A DNA stretch of 64,000 bases from Streptomyces sp. NRRL F-525 (lineage in GTDB: Bacteria > Actinomycetota > Actinomycetes > Streptomycetales > Streptomycetaceae): NCBI RefSeq assembly GCF_000716605.1, contig NZ_JNXE01000006.1, positions 248,001-312,000 of the forward strand, in the 5' to 3' direction. Position numbers and translations under genes: made by a program. The notes under the pieces were generated by a model, which searched no databases, was not told the origin of the DNA, and saw only the letters and a program-made list of their open reading frames with translations. This document shows positions 1 through 7,331 of the stretch, one piece after another. The first letter of the stretch is position 1, and the number at the start of each line of letters is the position of its first letter.

Positions 1-816
1 GTTGACGATCAGCGAGCCCAGGCCGGGCAGGGCGAAGACCTGCTCGACGATGACCGTGCCGCCGACCAGCACCCCGAGCTGGAGACCGCCGGCGGTGACC
101 ACCGGCACCAGCGCGTTGCGCAGCGCGTGCCGCAGCATCAGCCGCCGGCGCCCCGCGCCCTTCGCCGCCGCCGTCCGCATGAAGTCCTGGCCCTCGACGT
201 CGAGGACGGCGGCCCGCATGTAGCGGCAGAGCGTCGCACCGAACGGGATGCCCAGGGCGATCGCCGGGAGCAGCAGCACCTGGAGGTTGAGAAGCGGGTC
301 CTGGGAGAACGGCACGAACGAGAACAGCGGCCAGGTTGGTGCCAGTGTGCTGACCAGGAGGACCATCACCGTGCCGACCACGAACGGCGGCACGGCGAGC
401 CCCATGAACGCCGCGCTGTTGACCAGCCGGTCCTTGGCGCGCCCCTGGTGCATGGCCGACCAGATGCCCGCCGGGATGCCCCACAGGACCGCGATCACCG
501 CGGCGTAGACGGCGAGTTCGAGGCTCACCGGGAGCCGGGCGGCGACCTGCGCGCCGACGCTCTGCCCGTCCAGGAGGGACGAGCCGAGGTCGCCCCGGAC
601 GGCGTGCCCGATCCAGCTCAGGTACTGCGACCACACGGGCTGGTCGAGGCCCAGCTGCTGGGTGATCTGGGCGCGCAGCTGGGGCGTCGAGTTCTCGCCG
701 GCGATCAGGGCCGCCGGATCACCGGGCACCAGATGCGCCAGGGCGAACACGATGGCGCTGAGGCAGAGGACCACCGCGAGCGAGCGGAGCACACGGATCG
801 ACAGATAACGCAGCAC
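1..816 (-). CDS. DppB-type ABC transporter permease (C-terminus cut by window edge)
   Basis: Inner-membrane permease of the peptide/nickel (DppB/OppB) ABC family. It is read on the minus strand from a GTG at 816, preceded by a good AAGGGGAGAG ribosome site. The N-terminus VLRYLSIRVLRSLAVVLCL is the usual first membrane segment, followed by the family motif HLVPGDPA. Near the window edge are the hallmark GQDFMRTAAAKGAG EAA-type loop and GGTVIVEQVFALPGLG. About 272 residues are present of roughly 310-320 expected, so the end lies left of the window. The start is 13 bases after the amidohydrolase stop, so it is probably the next gene of the same transcript; DppC/D/F partners would be expected to the left. 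The substrate cannot be read from the sequence; peptide or amide uptake is only inferred from family. Confidence 0.9.
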   Translation of the reverse strand, partial: MLRYLSIRVLRSLAVVLCLSAIVFALAHLVPGDPAALIAGENSTPQLRAQITQQLGLDQPVWSQYLSWIGHAVRGDLGSSLLDGQSVGAQVAARLPVSLELAVYAAVIAVLWGIPAGIWSAMHQGRAKDRLVNSAAFMGLAVPPFVVGTVMVLLVSTLAPTWPLFSFVPFSQDPLLNLQVLLLPAIALGIPFGATLCRYMRAAVLDVEGQDFMRTAAAKGAGRRRLMLRHALRNALVPVVTAGGLQLGVLVGGTVIVEQVFALPGLGSLIVN

Positions 817-829
817 TGGATCTCTCCCC

Positions 830-2164
830 TTATATCGCGGCGGCCGGCGCCGAGGCCCGGGGCGTCGTACGGGTCGGTTCGGAGGGACGGAGGCGCGCGG
901 CCAGCGCGCCGGGGACGGCATCGGCCGCGTTCGGGTCGATCGCCCGGCCCTCGCGGAACACCGCGCGCAGCCGGCGCCGGTCGGTGAGCACGCCCAGATC
1001 GGCGAGCGGGTCACCGTCCACCAGCAGCAGGTCCGCCCACCTGCCGGGGGCGACTGTGCCCGTCCTGGCCCCGAGACCGAGGGCCTCGGCGGCGGCGGAG
1101 GTCGCCGCGACCAGGACCTCCGCCGGCGTCATACCGATCTGCTCGTGCAGCAGCACCAGTTCACGGGCGTGATTGCCGAACCGCATCGTGTTGGAGGAGT
1201 CGCTGCCCGAGATGATCCGCACCCCGGCCCGATAGGCACGGCGTACGGACATCAGCCGGCGCTCGCGGAGCAGCTCAGCCTTGTCCAACTGCTCGGTGAC
1301 CAGGCCGCGTTGGCGCCCGTGCTCCGTCATGAACTCGCTGATCGACAGCGTCGGGCACAGGAACGTGCCCTGTTCCAGCATCAGTTCGACGAGATCCTCG
1401 TCGAGGTCGGAACCGTGCTCCAGCGTGTCCACCCCGGCGACCAGCGCGGCGGTGATCCCGGCCCGGGTGTGCGCGTGGGCCGCGACCCGCAGGTCCAGGG
1501 CGTGCGCCTCGTCGACGATCGCGTCGATCTCGGCGTCCGTGTAGTTGCGCCACGAGGTCTTGTCGCCGACGGAGAGCGTGCCGCCGCTCGTGCAGATCTT
1601 GATCAGGTCCACGCCCATGCGGGCGTACTCCCTGACCCGCTTGCGGCACTCGTCCGCGCCGTCGGCCGGCGGCCACATCCGCTTCTCGTCCAGGGTCGCC
1701 GGGCAGAACATGTCGCCGTGCCCTGCGGTCATGCCGACCAGCCCCGACGCGACGACCCGCGCCCCGTCGAGGACGTGCTCGTCCATCACGTGCTTGACCG
1801 CCACCTCGGGCAGCGAACCGGCCGTGTCCCGGACCGTGGTGAAACCGGACCGCAGCGCCTCACGGGCGTTGGCCGCGGCATGCAGGGTCTGCTCCTCGGT
1901 CGACGTCAGCATGTTCCACAGCTGCACGTCCTGGGGCCGGTCGCCCGCGTTGGACCGCAGGTGCACATGGCAGTCGATGAGACCGGGCAGCAGGGTCGTC
2001 CCCCGCAGGTCGTACACCGTGTCCGACGGGGTCGTCGGCACGCTGTCCGCGTCGCCCACCTCGGTGATCACGGCGCCGTCGATCACCACGGTCGCGTTCG
2101 TCCGTGCGGCACCTCCGGTGCCGTCGATCAACGTCATTCCGGCCAGGACTGTTCGCTCCGTCAT
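830..2164 (-). CDS. Metal-dependent amidohydrolase (imidazolonepropionase/prolidase-like)
   Basis: Amidohydrolase-superfamily enzyme of 444 residues that hydrolyses C-N bonds in a TIM barrel with a metal centre. Visible ligands and motifs are the HxH motif in LIDCHVHLRS, a lysine in LIKICTSGG (candidate carboxylated bridging lysine), His in RVAAHAHTRAG and TLEHGSDLD, and the catalytic Asp in IISGSDSSN. This pattern fits the Zn-dependent arginine carboxypeptidase/prolidase-like branch. I chose ATG 2164 (MTERTVLAG); a longer in-frame reading to 2311 has no homology-like sequence. It lies between the ferredoxin gene and a peptide-type permease, at the downstream end of the leftward array. A role in cleaving an amide or peptide-like substrate or intermediate is inference; the substrate is unknown. 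Confidence 0.88.
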   Translation of the reverse strand: MTERTVLAGMTLIDGTGGAARTNATVVIDGAVITEVGDADSVPTTPSDTVYDLRGTTLLPGLIDCHVHLRSNAGDRPQDVQLWNMLTSTEEQTLHAAANAREALRSGFTTVRDTAGSLPEVAVKHVMDEHVLDGARVVASGLVGMTAGHGDMFCPATLDEKRMWPPADGADECRKRVREYARMGVDLIKICTSGGTLSVGDKTSWRNYTDAEIDAIVDEAHALDLRVAAHAHTRAGITAALVAGVDTLEHGSDLDEDLVELMLEQGTFLCPTLSISEFMTEHGRQRGLVTEQLDKAELLRERRLMSVRRAYRAGVRIISGSDSSNTMRFGNHARELVLLHEQIGMTPAEVLVAATSAAAEALGLGARTGTVAPGRWADLLLVDGDPLADLGVLTDRRRLRAVFREGRAIDPNAADAVPGALAARLRPSEPTRTTPRASAPAAAI

Positions 2165-2321
2165 AGGACCGTGTTCACTCCTCTCCGTGGGAACTGGTAA
2201 GGAGGAGTGTGGGCGGGCGAGGATATGCCGGTGTTGCGGTGCAGCTTTCGCTTGGAATTCCCGCGGGGCGCGCAGGATTGCGCCACCCCTGGAAACGCAG
2301 ATTTGAGCCACTCACCGGAGA

Positions 2322-2642
2322 TCACAGCGCGTTCACGAAGGCCGTGTCGGCGCCCACCGGTCCCAGCGCGGTCGCCCCGCCGGGGGTGCCCAGCGGTGCC
2401 GTACGGCCGGACAGGGGCTCCTCGAAGAAGCGCCGGTTGTCGGCGCGGAACTCCGGGTCGGCGAGCCGGTCGACGGTGATCGCCTGCTCGGGGCAGGCTG
2501 TCTCGCAGGCGCCGCAGTCGATGCACTCCACGGGGTTGATGTAGAGCTTGCGCTCGCCCTCGTAGATGCAGTCGACCGGGCACTCCTCCATGCAGGACCG
2601 GTCCATGATGTCGACGCAGGCCGATCCGATGACGTAGGCCAT
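2322..2642 (-). CDS. fdxA: 7Fe ferredoxin (FdxA-type)
   Basis: Small electron-transfer protein of 106 residues. The N-terminal pattern C-x7-C-x3-C-P (CVDIMDRSCMEECP) and the following CIDCGACETACP motif are those of actinobacterial ferredoxins with one [3Fe-4S] and one [4Fe-4S] cluster. The C-terminal tail (DNRRFFEEPL...) is typical of the family. It starts 2 bases after the stop of the NADP reductase, so the two are surely co-translated and form an electron-delivery pair. Given the Rieske oxygenase in the same leftward array, the pair probably feeds electrons from NAD(P)H to that oxygenase; that link is inferred from context only. Confidence 0.95.
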   Translation of the reverse strand: MAYVIGSACVDIMDRSCMEECPVDCIYEGERKLYINPVECIDCGACETACPEQAITVDRLADPEFRADNRRFFEEPLSGRTAPLGTPGGATALGPVGADTAFVNAL

Positions 2643-2644
2643 GA

Positions 2645-3658
2645 CTAGTTCTCCTTCTCGGTGGAATGGCCGGGGAACAGCGCGGCCTCGGGGTCGATGA
2701 CGGTGGCCGCGTTGTTCACGGCGGTGGCGGCCTCGCCGAAGCCGACGGAGATCAGCCGCACCTTGCCGGGGTAGTCGGTGATGTCGCCTGCGGCGAACAC
2801 GCGGGGCAGATTCGTGGCCATCCGCGTGTCTACGGCGATCCGCCGCGCCTGGAGTTCGAGCCCCCAGGTCTGGAGCGGTCCGAGATCGGCGATGAAACCG
2901 AGCGCGGCGACGACGGTACGGGCGGGCAGCAGCCGGACGGTCCTCTCGACCCGGTGCCGCACTTCTACCTTCTCGACGCCCAACTCGCCGTGCAGCGCGC
3001 TTACTTCGGAGTCGGTGATGATCTCGATGCCGAGCGCGCGCACCTTCTCCACGCTCGCCGCGTGCGCCCGGAAGCGCGCGCTGCGATGGACGAGGGTGAC
3101 GGACCGGGCGATCGGGGCGAGCAGCGCCGCCCAGTCGAAGGCACTGTCCCCGCCGCCGACCACGACCACGTCATGACCGGCGTGCTCGGCCGGGTCCGGC
3201 ACGAAGTACACCTGCCCGCGCCCGAGATAACCCTCGCCCGCCGGCAGCGCCCGGGGCGTGAACGTGCCCACCCCGCCCGTGATGACAACTGCCCCCGCCC
3301 GCACGGCGGTTCCCGTGTCGGTACGGACGACGGGACGGCCCTCGCGGTCGTGGGCCAGGTCGACCGCCCGCTCTCCAAGGAGATACCGGACGCCGTACGG
3401 CGCGGCCTGCGCGACCAGGTTGTCGACGAGGTCGCGTCCCCGCACCGACGGGAATCCGGCGATGTCGAAGATGGGCTTCTCCGGGTACATCGCGCTGATC
3501 TGGCCCCCGCACTGCGGCAGGACGTCCAGGACGGTGACGCTCAGTCCGCGGAAGCCGGCGTAGTAGGCGCCGTAGAGGCCGGACGGGCCGGCGCCGATGA
3601 TCAGGATGTCGGTCTCGATCACCGGTGACTGGACCGGCGCATCTATAGGAACGCTCAT
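2645..3658 (-). CDS. Ferredoxin-NADP reductase (thioredoxin-reductase-like type)
   Basis: FAD protein of 337 residues that moves electrons between NADPH and ferredoxin. The FAD-binding GxGxxG is IIGAGPSGLYG near residue 22; FNR-specific QISAMYPEKPIFDIAGFP follows; the NADPH-binding motif is VVVVGGGDSAFD around residue 165; the C-terminal FAD motif is VFAAGDITDYPGKVRLI. There is no CxxC redox pair, which separates it from thioredoxin reductase and places it with the YumC-like FNRs. ATG 3658 is the start. It precedes the 7Fe ferredoxin gene by 2 bases. Together they are the most likely reductase chain for the Rieske oxygenase encoded at 8784-10004. Confidence 0.93.
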   Translation of the reverse strand: MSVPIDAPVQSPVIETDILIIGAGPSGLYGAYYAGFRGLSVTVLDVLPQCGGQISAMYPEKPIFDIAGFPSVRGRDLVDNLVAQAAPYGVRYLLGERAVDLAHDREGRPVVRTDTGTAVRAGAVVITGGVGTFTPRALPAGEGYLGRGQVYFVPDPAEHAGHDVVVVGGGDSAFDWAALLAPIARSVTLVHRSARFRAHAASVEKVRALGIEIITDSEVSALHGELGVEKVEVRHRVERTVRLLPARTVVAALGFIADLGPLQTWGLELQARRIAVDTRMATNLPRVFAAGDITDYPGKVRLISVGFGEAATAVNNAATVIDPEAALFPGHSTEKEN

Positions 3659-3725
3659 GGTTCAGGAGCGTAGGAACGGACTGCTCGGCGCCCAATGGAA
3701 CCGGTCCGGCTGCCGGGACGGGGGA

Positions 3726-4118
3726 TCAGACGAGGGCGAGTTGGACCGTTCCCGTCACGCACGGAGAGCCGTCGGCCTTGAGGACGGCGACCTCCAGGGA
3801 CACCCGGGCGCCCTCCACCGCCTGCACGGTCCCGGTCCAGGTGAGGGGTTCATCGGCCACGGCGGTCGTACGGTTGCGCCAACTCACCTTCTCCAGGCGG
3901 GAGTTCGGCCCGGCCCACGCCAACGCGTACCGGGTGAGGGTCTCGCCGTGCAGCGTGGACTGGACGACGACGTCCGGGAAGCCCTCAGAGGCCGCGAACC
4001 CGGCGTCGTAGTGGATGCGATGGGAGTTCCACGACACGGCGCTGAAGCGGAAGAGCTGGACCGTGCTGTGCGTGTACCGCTGCGGCGGGCAGATGTCACC
4101 GGCGACGGGCGGGTTCAT
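3726..4118 (-). CDS. MaoC/hotdog hydratase, C-terminal-type subunit (first pair)
   Basis: Single hotdog-domain protein of 130 residues. The active-site stretch FRFSAVSWNSHRIHYD replaces the common SGDxNPLH of R-hydratases. This variant is the one known in HTD2 and mesaconyl-C4-CoA hydratase-like proteins, so hydration or dehydration of an unsaturated CoA or ACP thioester is likely. It starts at ATG 4118, overlapping the stop of the upstream FAS1-DH-like gene in ATGA, so the two are coupled and probably form a heterodimer equivalent to a double-hotdog enzyme. A paralogous pair lies at 17022-17920. The next gene, the ferredoxin reductase, begins 67 bases on. Confidence 0.85.
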   Translation of the reverse strand: MNPPVAGDICPPQRYTHSTVQLFRFSAVSWNSHRIHYDAGFAASEGFPDVVVQSTLHGETLTRYALAWAGPNSRLEKVSWRNRTTAVADEPLTWTGTVQAVEGARVSLEVAVLKADGSPCVTGTVQLALV

Positions 4119-4636
4119 GCGGCTCCGGGGGAGTCGAGTGCTTCCATCACGACGATCGTCTCGTCGACGGCGGTCAGTTCGGTGCCGTCCGCCGAGGTGA
4201 AGCGGGTGGTGAGGCCGAGCAGCACGAAGGCGCCGGAGCGGCCCTGCTTGCGTTCGGCGGAGGTGACCGCGCGGGAGGCGGTGACACGGCTGCCTGCGAG
4301 CGGGGTCCTGAGCAGCCGTACGGTCTGGCCGCCGTGCACCTGGCGGACCGGCAGGCCGGCGGTACACGGTGACTCGCGGGTGGCCAGTCCGTCGGGCCTC
4401 AACTCCCGTTCGGGCGGGCCGTCTTCCCAGCTCATCGTGGCCGCGAGGAACAGGGCGGGAGCCTCGACCGGCTCGCCCGTTGCCTCCCGTTTGCGAGCCC
4501 GGTCGATGTAGTCGGCGTCGTTCAGCGCGGCGGCGTAGCGGCAGAAGTCCTTGACGGTGACCGTGCCGCAGTCCTCGTCCTCCCACCGGCCGACGAGACT
4601 TCGGGCCCGGGTGAGCACCTCGTCCAGGGCGTTCAC
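4115..4636 (-). CDS. MaoC N-terminal (FAS1-type dehydratase) subunit (first pair)
   Basis: Protein of 173 residues with an N-terminal hotdog fold of the MaoC_dehydrat_N/FAS1-DH type. Recognisable parts are VGRWEDEDCGTVTVKDFCRYAAALND at the start, the AGLPVRQVHGGQTVRLLRTPL central strand, and a C-terminal SGAFVLLGLTTRFTSADG strand. The start is a GTG at 4636 whose bases overlap the TGA of the iclR gene (GTGA), so translation is probably coupled to the regulator; the longer in-frame reading upstream is iclR antiframe. Such subunits usually lack the catalytic HRIHYD stretch and pair with the single-domain partner, here the next gene. Substrate unknown; a CoA-linked intermediate of the island's pathway is the best inference. 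Confidence 0.82.
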   Translation of the reverse strand: MNALDEVLTRARSLVGRWEDEDCGTVTVKDFCRYAAALNDADYIDRARKREATGEPVEAPALFLAATMSWEDGPPERELRPDGLATRESPCTAGLPVRQVHGGQTVRLLRTPLAGSRVTASRAVTSAERKQGRSGAFVLLGLTTRFTSADGTELTAVDETIVVMEALDSPGAA

Positions 4637-5454
4637 AGGGCCGACCGCAGCGACCTGCCGATGCCCAGACCCGCGATGCGCAGCGCGCTGGCGTGTGCGG
4701 CGGCGTCCACGCGGTAGGTCGGGGCGGTGATCGACAGGGCGCCGGCGAGGGTGTTCTGGCGGCCGAAGACGGGCACGGCCATGCTCATGTAGCCGAGTCT
4801 GACCTCCTCCGCCTCGGTCGCGATGCCCTCCTCCCGGATGCGCTCCACCTGACCGCGCAGCCGCCCGGGAGAGGTGATCGTGTGCCGGGTGAACGGTTTC
4901 AGCCCGTTTCTGACCACCTCCCCGAACAGCGTGGCGGGGGAGAAGGCCAGGATCGCCTTGCCGGTGGCCGTGCAGTAGAGCGGGAGCCGCCCCGCCACCC
5001 GGGACTCCTCGCTCAGGCCCCGGTGCGGCAGGATCTTCTCCAGATAGACGACATCGAGGCCGTCGTGGATCGCGAAGTGGATCGTCTCCTGCGTCGCGAG
5101 GAGCAGATCCTCCATGTACGGCTGCGCCACCTCGCGCAGGATCCGCTGCCGGTGCACCCGCTGACCGATCTCGAACAGCCGCAGCCCGAGCCGGTAGTCG
5201 CACCCCGCCCGCTCCAGCAGTCCCCAGACGACCAGCTCCTGGCAGAGCCGGTGCACCGTGGCCTTGGCGACCCCCGTACGGCGCACGAGATCCGCGAGGG
5301 AGAGCGACTCGTCGTCGACGGTGAACGCCTCCAGGATGGGCCGCACCTTGCCGAGGACGGAGTTCATCGAGTCGGGAGACGCGGACGCGGAGGCCGCGGT
5401 GACGGGAGGCGGGGGAGTGTAGGCCGCGGCGCGGGCGATTGGGACGACGGTCAT
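4633..5454 (-). CDS. IclR-family transcriptional regulator
   Basis: Regulator of about 273 residues: a winged helix-turn-helix (LSLADLVRRTGVAKATVHRLCQ..., residues about 53-73) followed by the IclR effector-binding domain (ETIHFAIHDGLDVVYLEKI, YCTATGKAILAF, GYMSMAVPVF). IclR proteins commonly control aromatic and CoA-dependent catabolism. I prefer ATG 5454, which has GAGG eight bases upstream; a GTG at 5463 is possible. It sits inside the leftward array, 37 bases after the hydrolase gene and overlapping the MaoC N-subunit, so it is produced together with the enzymes. The perfect inverted repeat at 10116-10150 is the best candidate target, which would control both arms from one site (inference). 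Confidence 0.9.
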   Translation of the reverse strand: MTVVPIARAAAYTPPPPVTAASASASPDSMNSVLGKVRPILEAFTVDDESLSLADLVRRTGVAKATVHRLCQELVVWGLLERAGCDYRLGLRLFEIGQRVHRQRILREVAQPYMEDLLLATQETIHFAIHDGLDVVYLEKILPHRGLSEESRVAGRLPLYCTATGKAILAFSPATLFGEVVRNGLKPFTRHTITSPGRLRGQVERIREEGIATEAEEVRLGYMSMAVPVFGRQNTLAGALSITAPTYRVDAAAHASALRIAGLGIGRSLRSAL

Positions 5455-5491
5455 GGCGGGCACCTCACGGTCAACGGTTACGACGGGAATC

Positions 5492-6367
5492 TCACTGTCG
5501 GTGGGCGGGCGACGACTCTGCGAGGAACGCGAGACTCAGGGGGTTGTACAGGGTGGCCTTCTCATGTTGCGGCCAATGTCCGCATTCTGTGAAGATCTCC
5601 AGCCGTGCTCCCGGGATCGCGGCCGCGATCGCCTCGGCCTCCGGTACGTCCCCGAGCGGGTTCTTGTTGCCCCACACCACCAGCGTCGGCGCCTTGATCC
5701 GCGCCATGCGGTCGGGGCGCAGCAGATTCCGCTCGCGGGCCTCGACCTCCTGGAGGGCCAGCAGGTTGTGCAGGTTCCGCTGGAAGTCGGGGTGGTGGTA
5801 GATCTCGTAGCGCACCTGGGTCAGCTCCTCGCCCAGGTCCTCGTCCCACTCGGCCCACAGCAGCGCCAGCCGGTCGCGGGTGTATGAGATCTCCGGCTCC
5901 ATGGCGGCGGCGCGTGTCGAGGTCTTCAGCCGTTCCATCACCGCCGGGTTGATCTTCGTGCCGCCCATGCACAGGAGTTGGAGGGAGGAGACCCGGTCCG
6001 GGTACTCGCTCGCCGCCCAGGATCCGACCCAGCCGCCCAGCGACTCGCCGACCAGGTGGGCGCGTTCGGCACCCACGGCATCGAGGTAGGCCATCAAGTG
6101 GTCCACGTACGCCGGGATTTCACCGGGACGGTCGGGCTTGCCGGTGTAGCCGTGGCCGAGCATGTCGATGGCGTGGCAGCGGTAGCCGGCCTCGGCGTGC
6201 GCCGGGATGTTGCGGACGAACGCCTCCAGGTGACCGGTCGTGCCGTGCAGGAACACGACGTGCTCGCCGTCCTCGGGGCCGGCCTGGAGGGCGCGGGTGG
6301 TGACATCGCCGGTCTCGACGTACGCGTGGCGGTAGTCGATGCCCGAGAGTTCGGTCCAGATGCTCAT
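5492..6367 (-). CDS. Alpha/beta hydrolase, meta-cleavage-product hydrolase type
   Basis: Alpha/beta-hydrolase of 291 residues resembling MhpC-like C-C bond hydrolases that split ring-cleavage products. Visible: oxyanion loop VVFLHGTTGHLEAF, nucleophile elbow HLVGESLGGWVG (Ser near residue 110), and catalytic His in ECGHWPQHEKA. At the usual acid position (WGxxD) the sequence is WGNKNPLGDV, so the standard Asp is replaced by Asn with an Asp four residues later; this may shift the acid or alter chemistry. It starts 7 bases after the extradiol dioxygenase stop, the classical order for meta-cleavage operons. Hydrolysis of the ring-fission product is therefore the likely role. Confidence 0.85.
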   Translation of the reverse strand: MSIWTELSGIDYRHAYVETGDVTTRALQAGPEDGEHVVFLHGTTGHLEAFVRNIPAHAEAGYRCHAIDMLGHGYTGKPDRPGEIPAYVDHLMAYLDAVGAERAHLVGESLGGWVGSWAASEYPDRVSSLQLLCMGGTKINPAVMERLKTSTRAAAMEPEISYTRDRLALLWAEWDEDLGEELTQVRYEIYHHPDFQRNLHNLLALQEVEARERNLLRPDRMARIKAPTLVVWGNKNPLGDVPEAEAIAAAIPGARLEIFTECGHWPQHEKATLYNPLSLAFLAESSPAHRQ

Positions 6368-6374
6368 GACTTCC

Positions 6375-7331
6375 TTACTGCCTTTCGGCGGGGGCCTGTT
6401 GGGGGTCGAGGACGGCTACGCCCATCCCGGTGAGCCACTCGGGCATCGGTTCGTACGCCAGCCGGCGGCCGGGCACGTGGTCGAGCACGGCCGACATCAG
6501 CAGCCAAGTGCGCAGCTCCTGTGCCCCGTTGCCGGCGACCTTCTCCAACTCCTCGGTGCTGTACGCCGTGAGCCGACGGATCTCGCCCTGCTCCACGAGG
6601 GACAGGAACTCGTCGTCGAATTCCGGGTTGAGTGCGGCCTCGGCGGCGCGGATGATCTCGCGGCGCCGGACGTCGTAGTCCTGCCAGTTCTCCCGGCCGT
6701 TCAGCCAGGCGCCGACCATGAACTCCTCGTCGTCGCCGTGCGGTTCACGCCAGTCCGGCCAGGGCAGCCGATGTGAGAGCCCGCCCGAGCCGACCACCGC
6801 GACACGACGGTCGCCGGGGAAGGCGAGGACGGCGTCCCGGATCGCGCGGCCCAGCTCCTCGCAGCGGGTGAGGGTGGGCAGGGGCGGGGCGAAGACGTTC
6901 ACGACGATCGGCACGATCTCCACGTCCAGGCCCTCGAAGAGGTACTGGATGGCGTGCGACTGGCCGTGGTCGATCTGGAGCCTGGCCGAGAACGCGGGGT
7001 CGAAACCGCCGCTCTCCACAAGGGAGTTGGCGATGTGCCGGGCCAGTGGGACGTCCACCGGCTGCGCGCCCTTCGGGGTGCCCGACTCGCCGCTGGCGAC
7101 GCACTCGCCGACCCCGATCGTGAAGCTCGGGATCAGGTCCAGCCAGAAGCCCCGGAAGTGGTTGGAGCCGACCAGGATCACCGTGTCGGGACGGGCCGCG
7201 AGCAGTGCCTCCCGGGCCTGTGCGAGCGCGTCGCGAAACCGCTCCGCCCGGTCCTTGTGGAAGGTCTCCTCCCAGTGGGTGTTCATCAGCGTGCTGTGCG
7301 AGGCGCCCACGCCCAGGACGATCTCGGTCAT
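6375..7331 (-). CDS. LigB-type (class III) extradiol ring-cleavage dioxygenase
   Basis: Protein of 318 residues of the LigB/MhpB/CarBb-type non-heme Fe(II) extradiol dioxygenases, which open catechol-like rings next to the hydroxyls. Visible family landmarks are LGVGASHSTLMN (first iron-ligand region), VILVGSNHFRGFW (second His region), HGQSHAIQYLF, and VAVVGSGGLSHRLPWP near residue 190. The C-terminal part (WLLMSAVLDHVPG...YEPMPEWLTGMGVAVLD) is a compact helical domain seen in LigB relatives. Start ATG 7331 overlaps the stop of the M20-fold gene (ATGA). It acts after the Rieske oxygenase and before the hydrolase in the expected pathway order. The exact ring substrate cannot be deduced. Confidence 0.88.
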   Translation of the reverse strand: MTEIVLGVGASHSTLMNTHWEETFHKDRAERFRDALAQAREALLAARPDTVILVGSNHFRGFWLDLIPSFTIGVGECVASGESGTPKGAQPVDVPLARHIANSLVESGGFDPAFSARLQIDHGQSHAIQYLFEGLDVEIVPIVVNVFAPPLPTLTRCEELGRAIRDAVLAFPGDRRVAVVGSGGLSHRLPWPDWREPHGDDEEFMVGAWLNGRENWQDYDVRRREIIRAAEAALNPEFDDEFLSLVEQGEIRRLTAYSTEELEKVAGNGAQELRTWLLMSAVLDHVPGRRLAYEPMPEWLTGMGVAVLDPQQAPAERQ

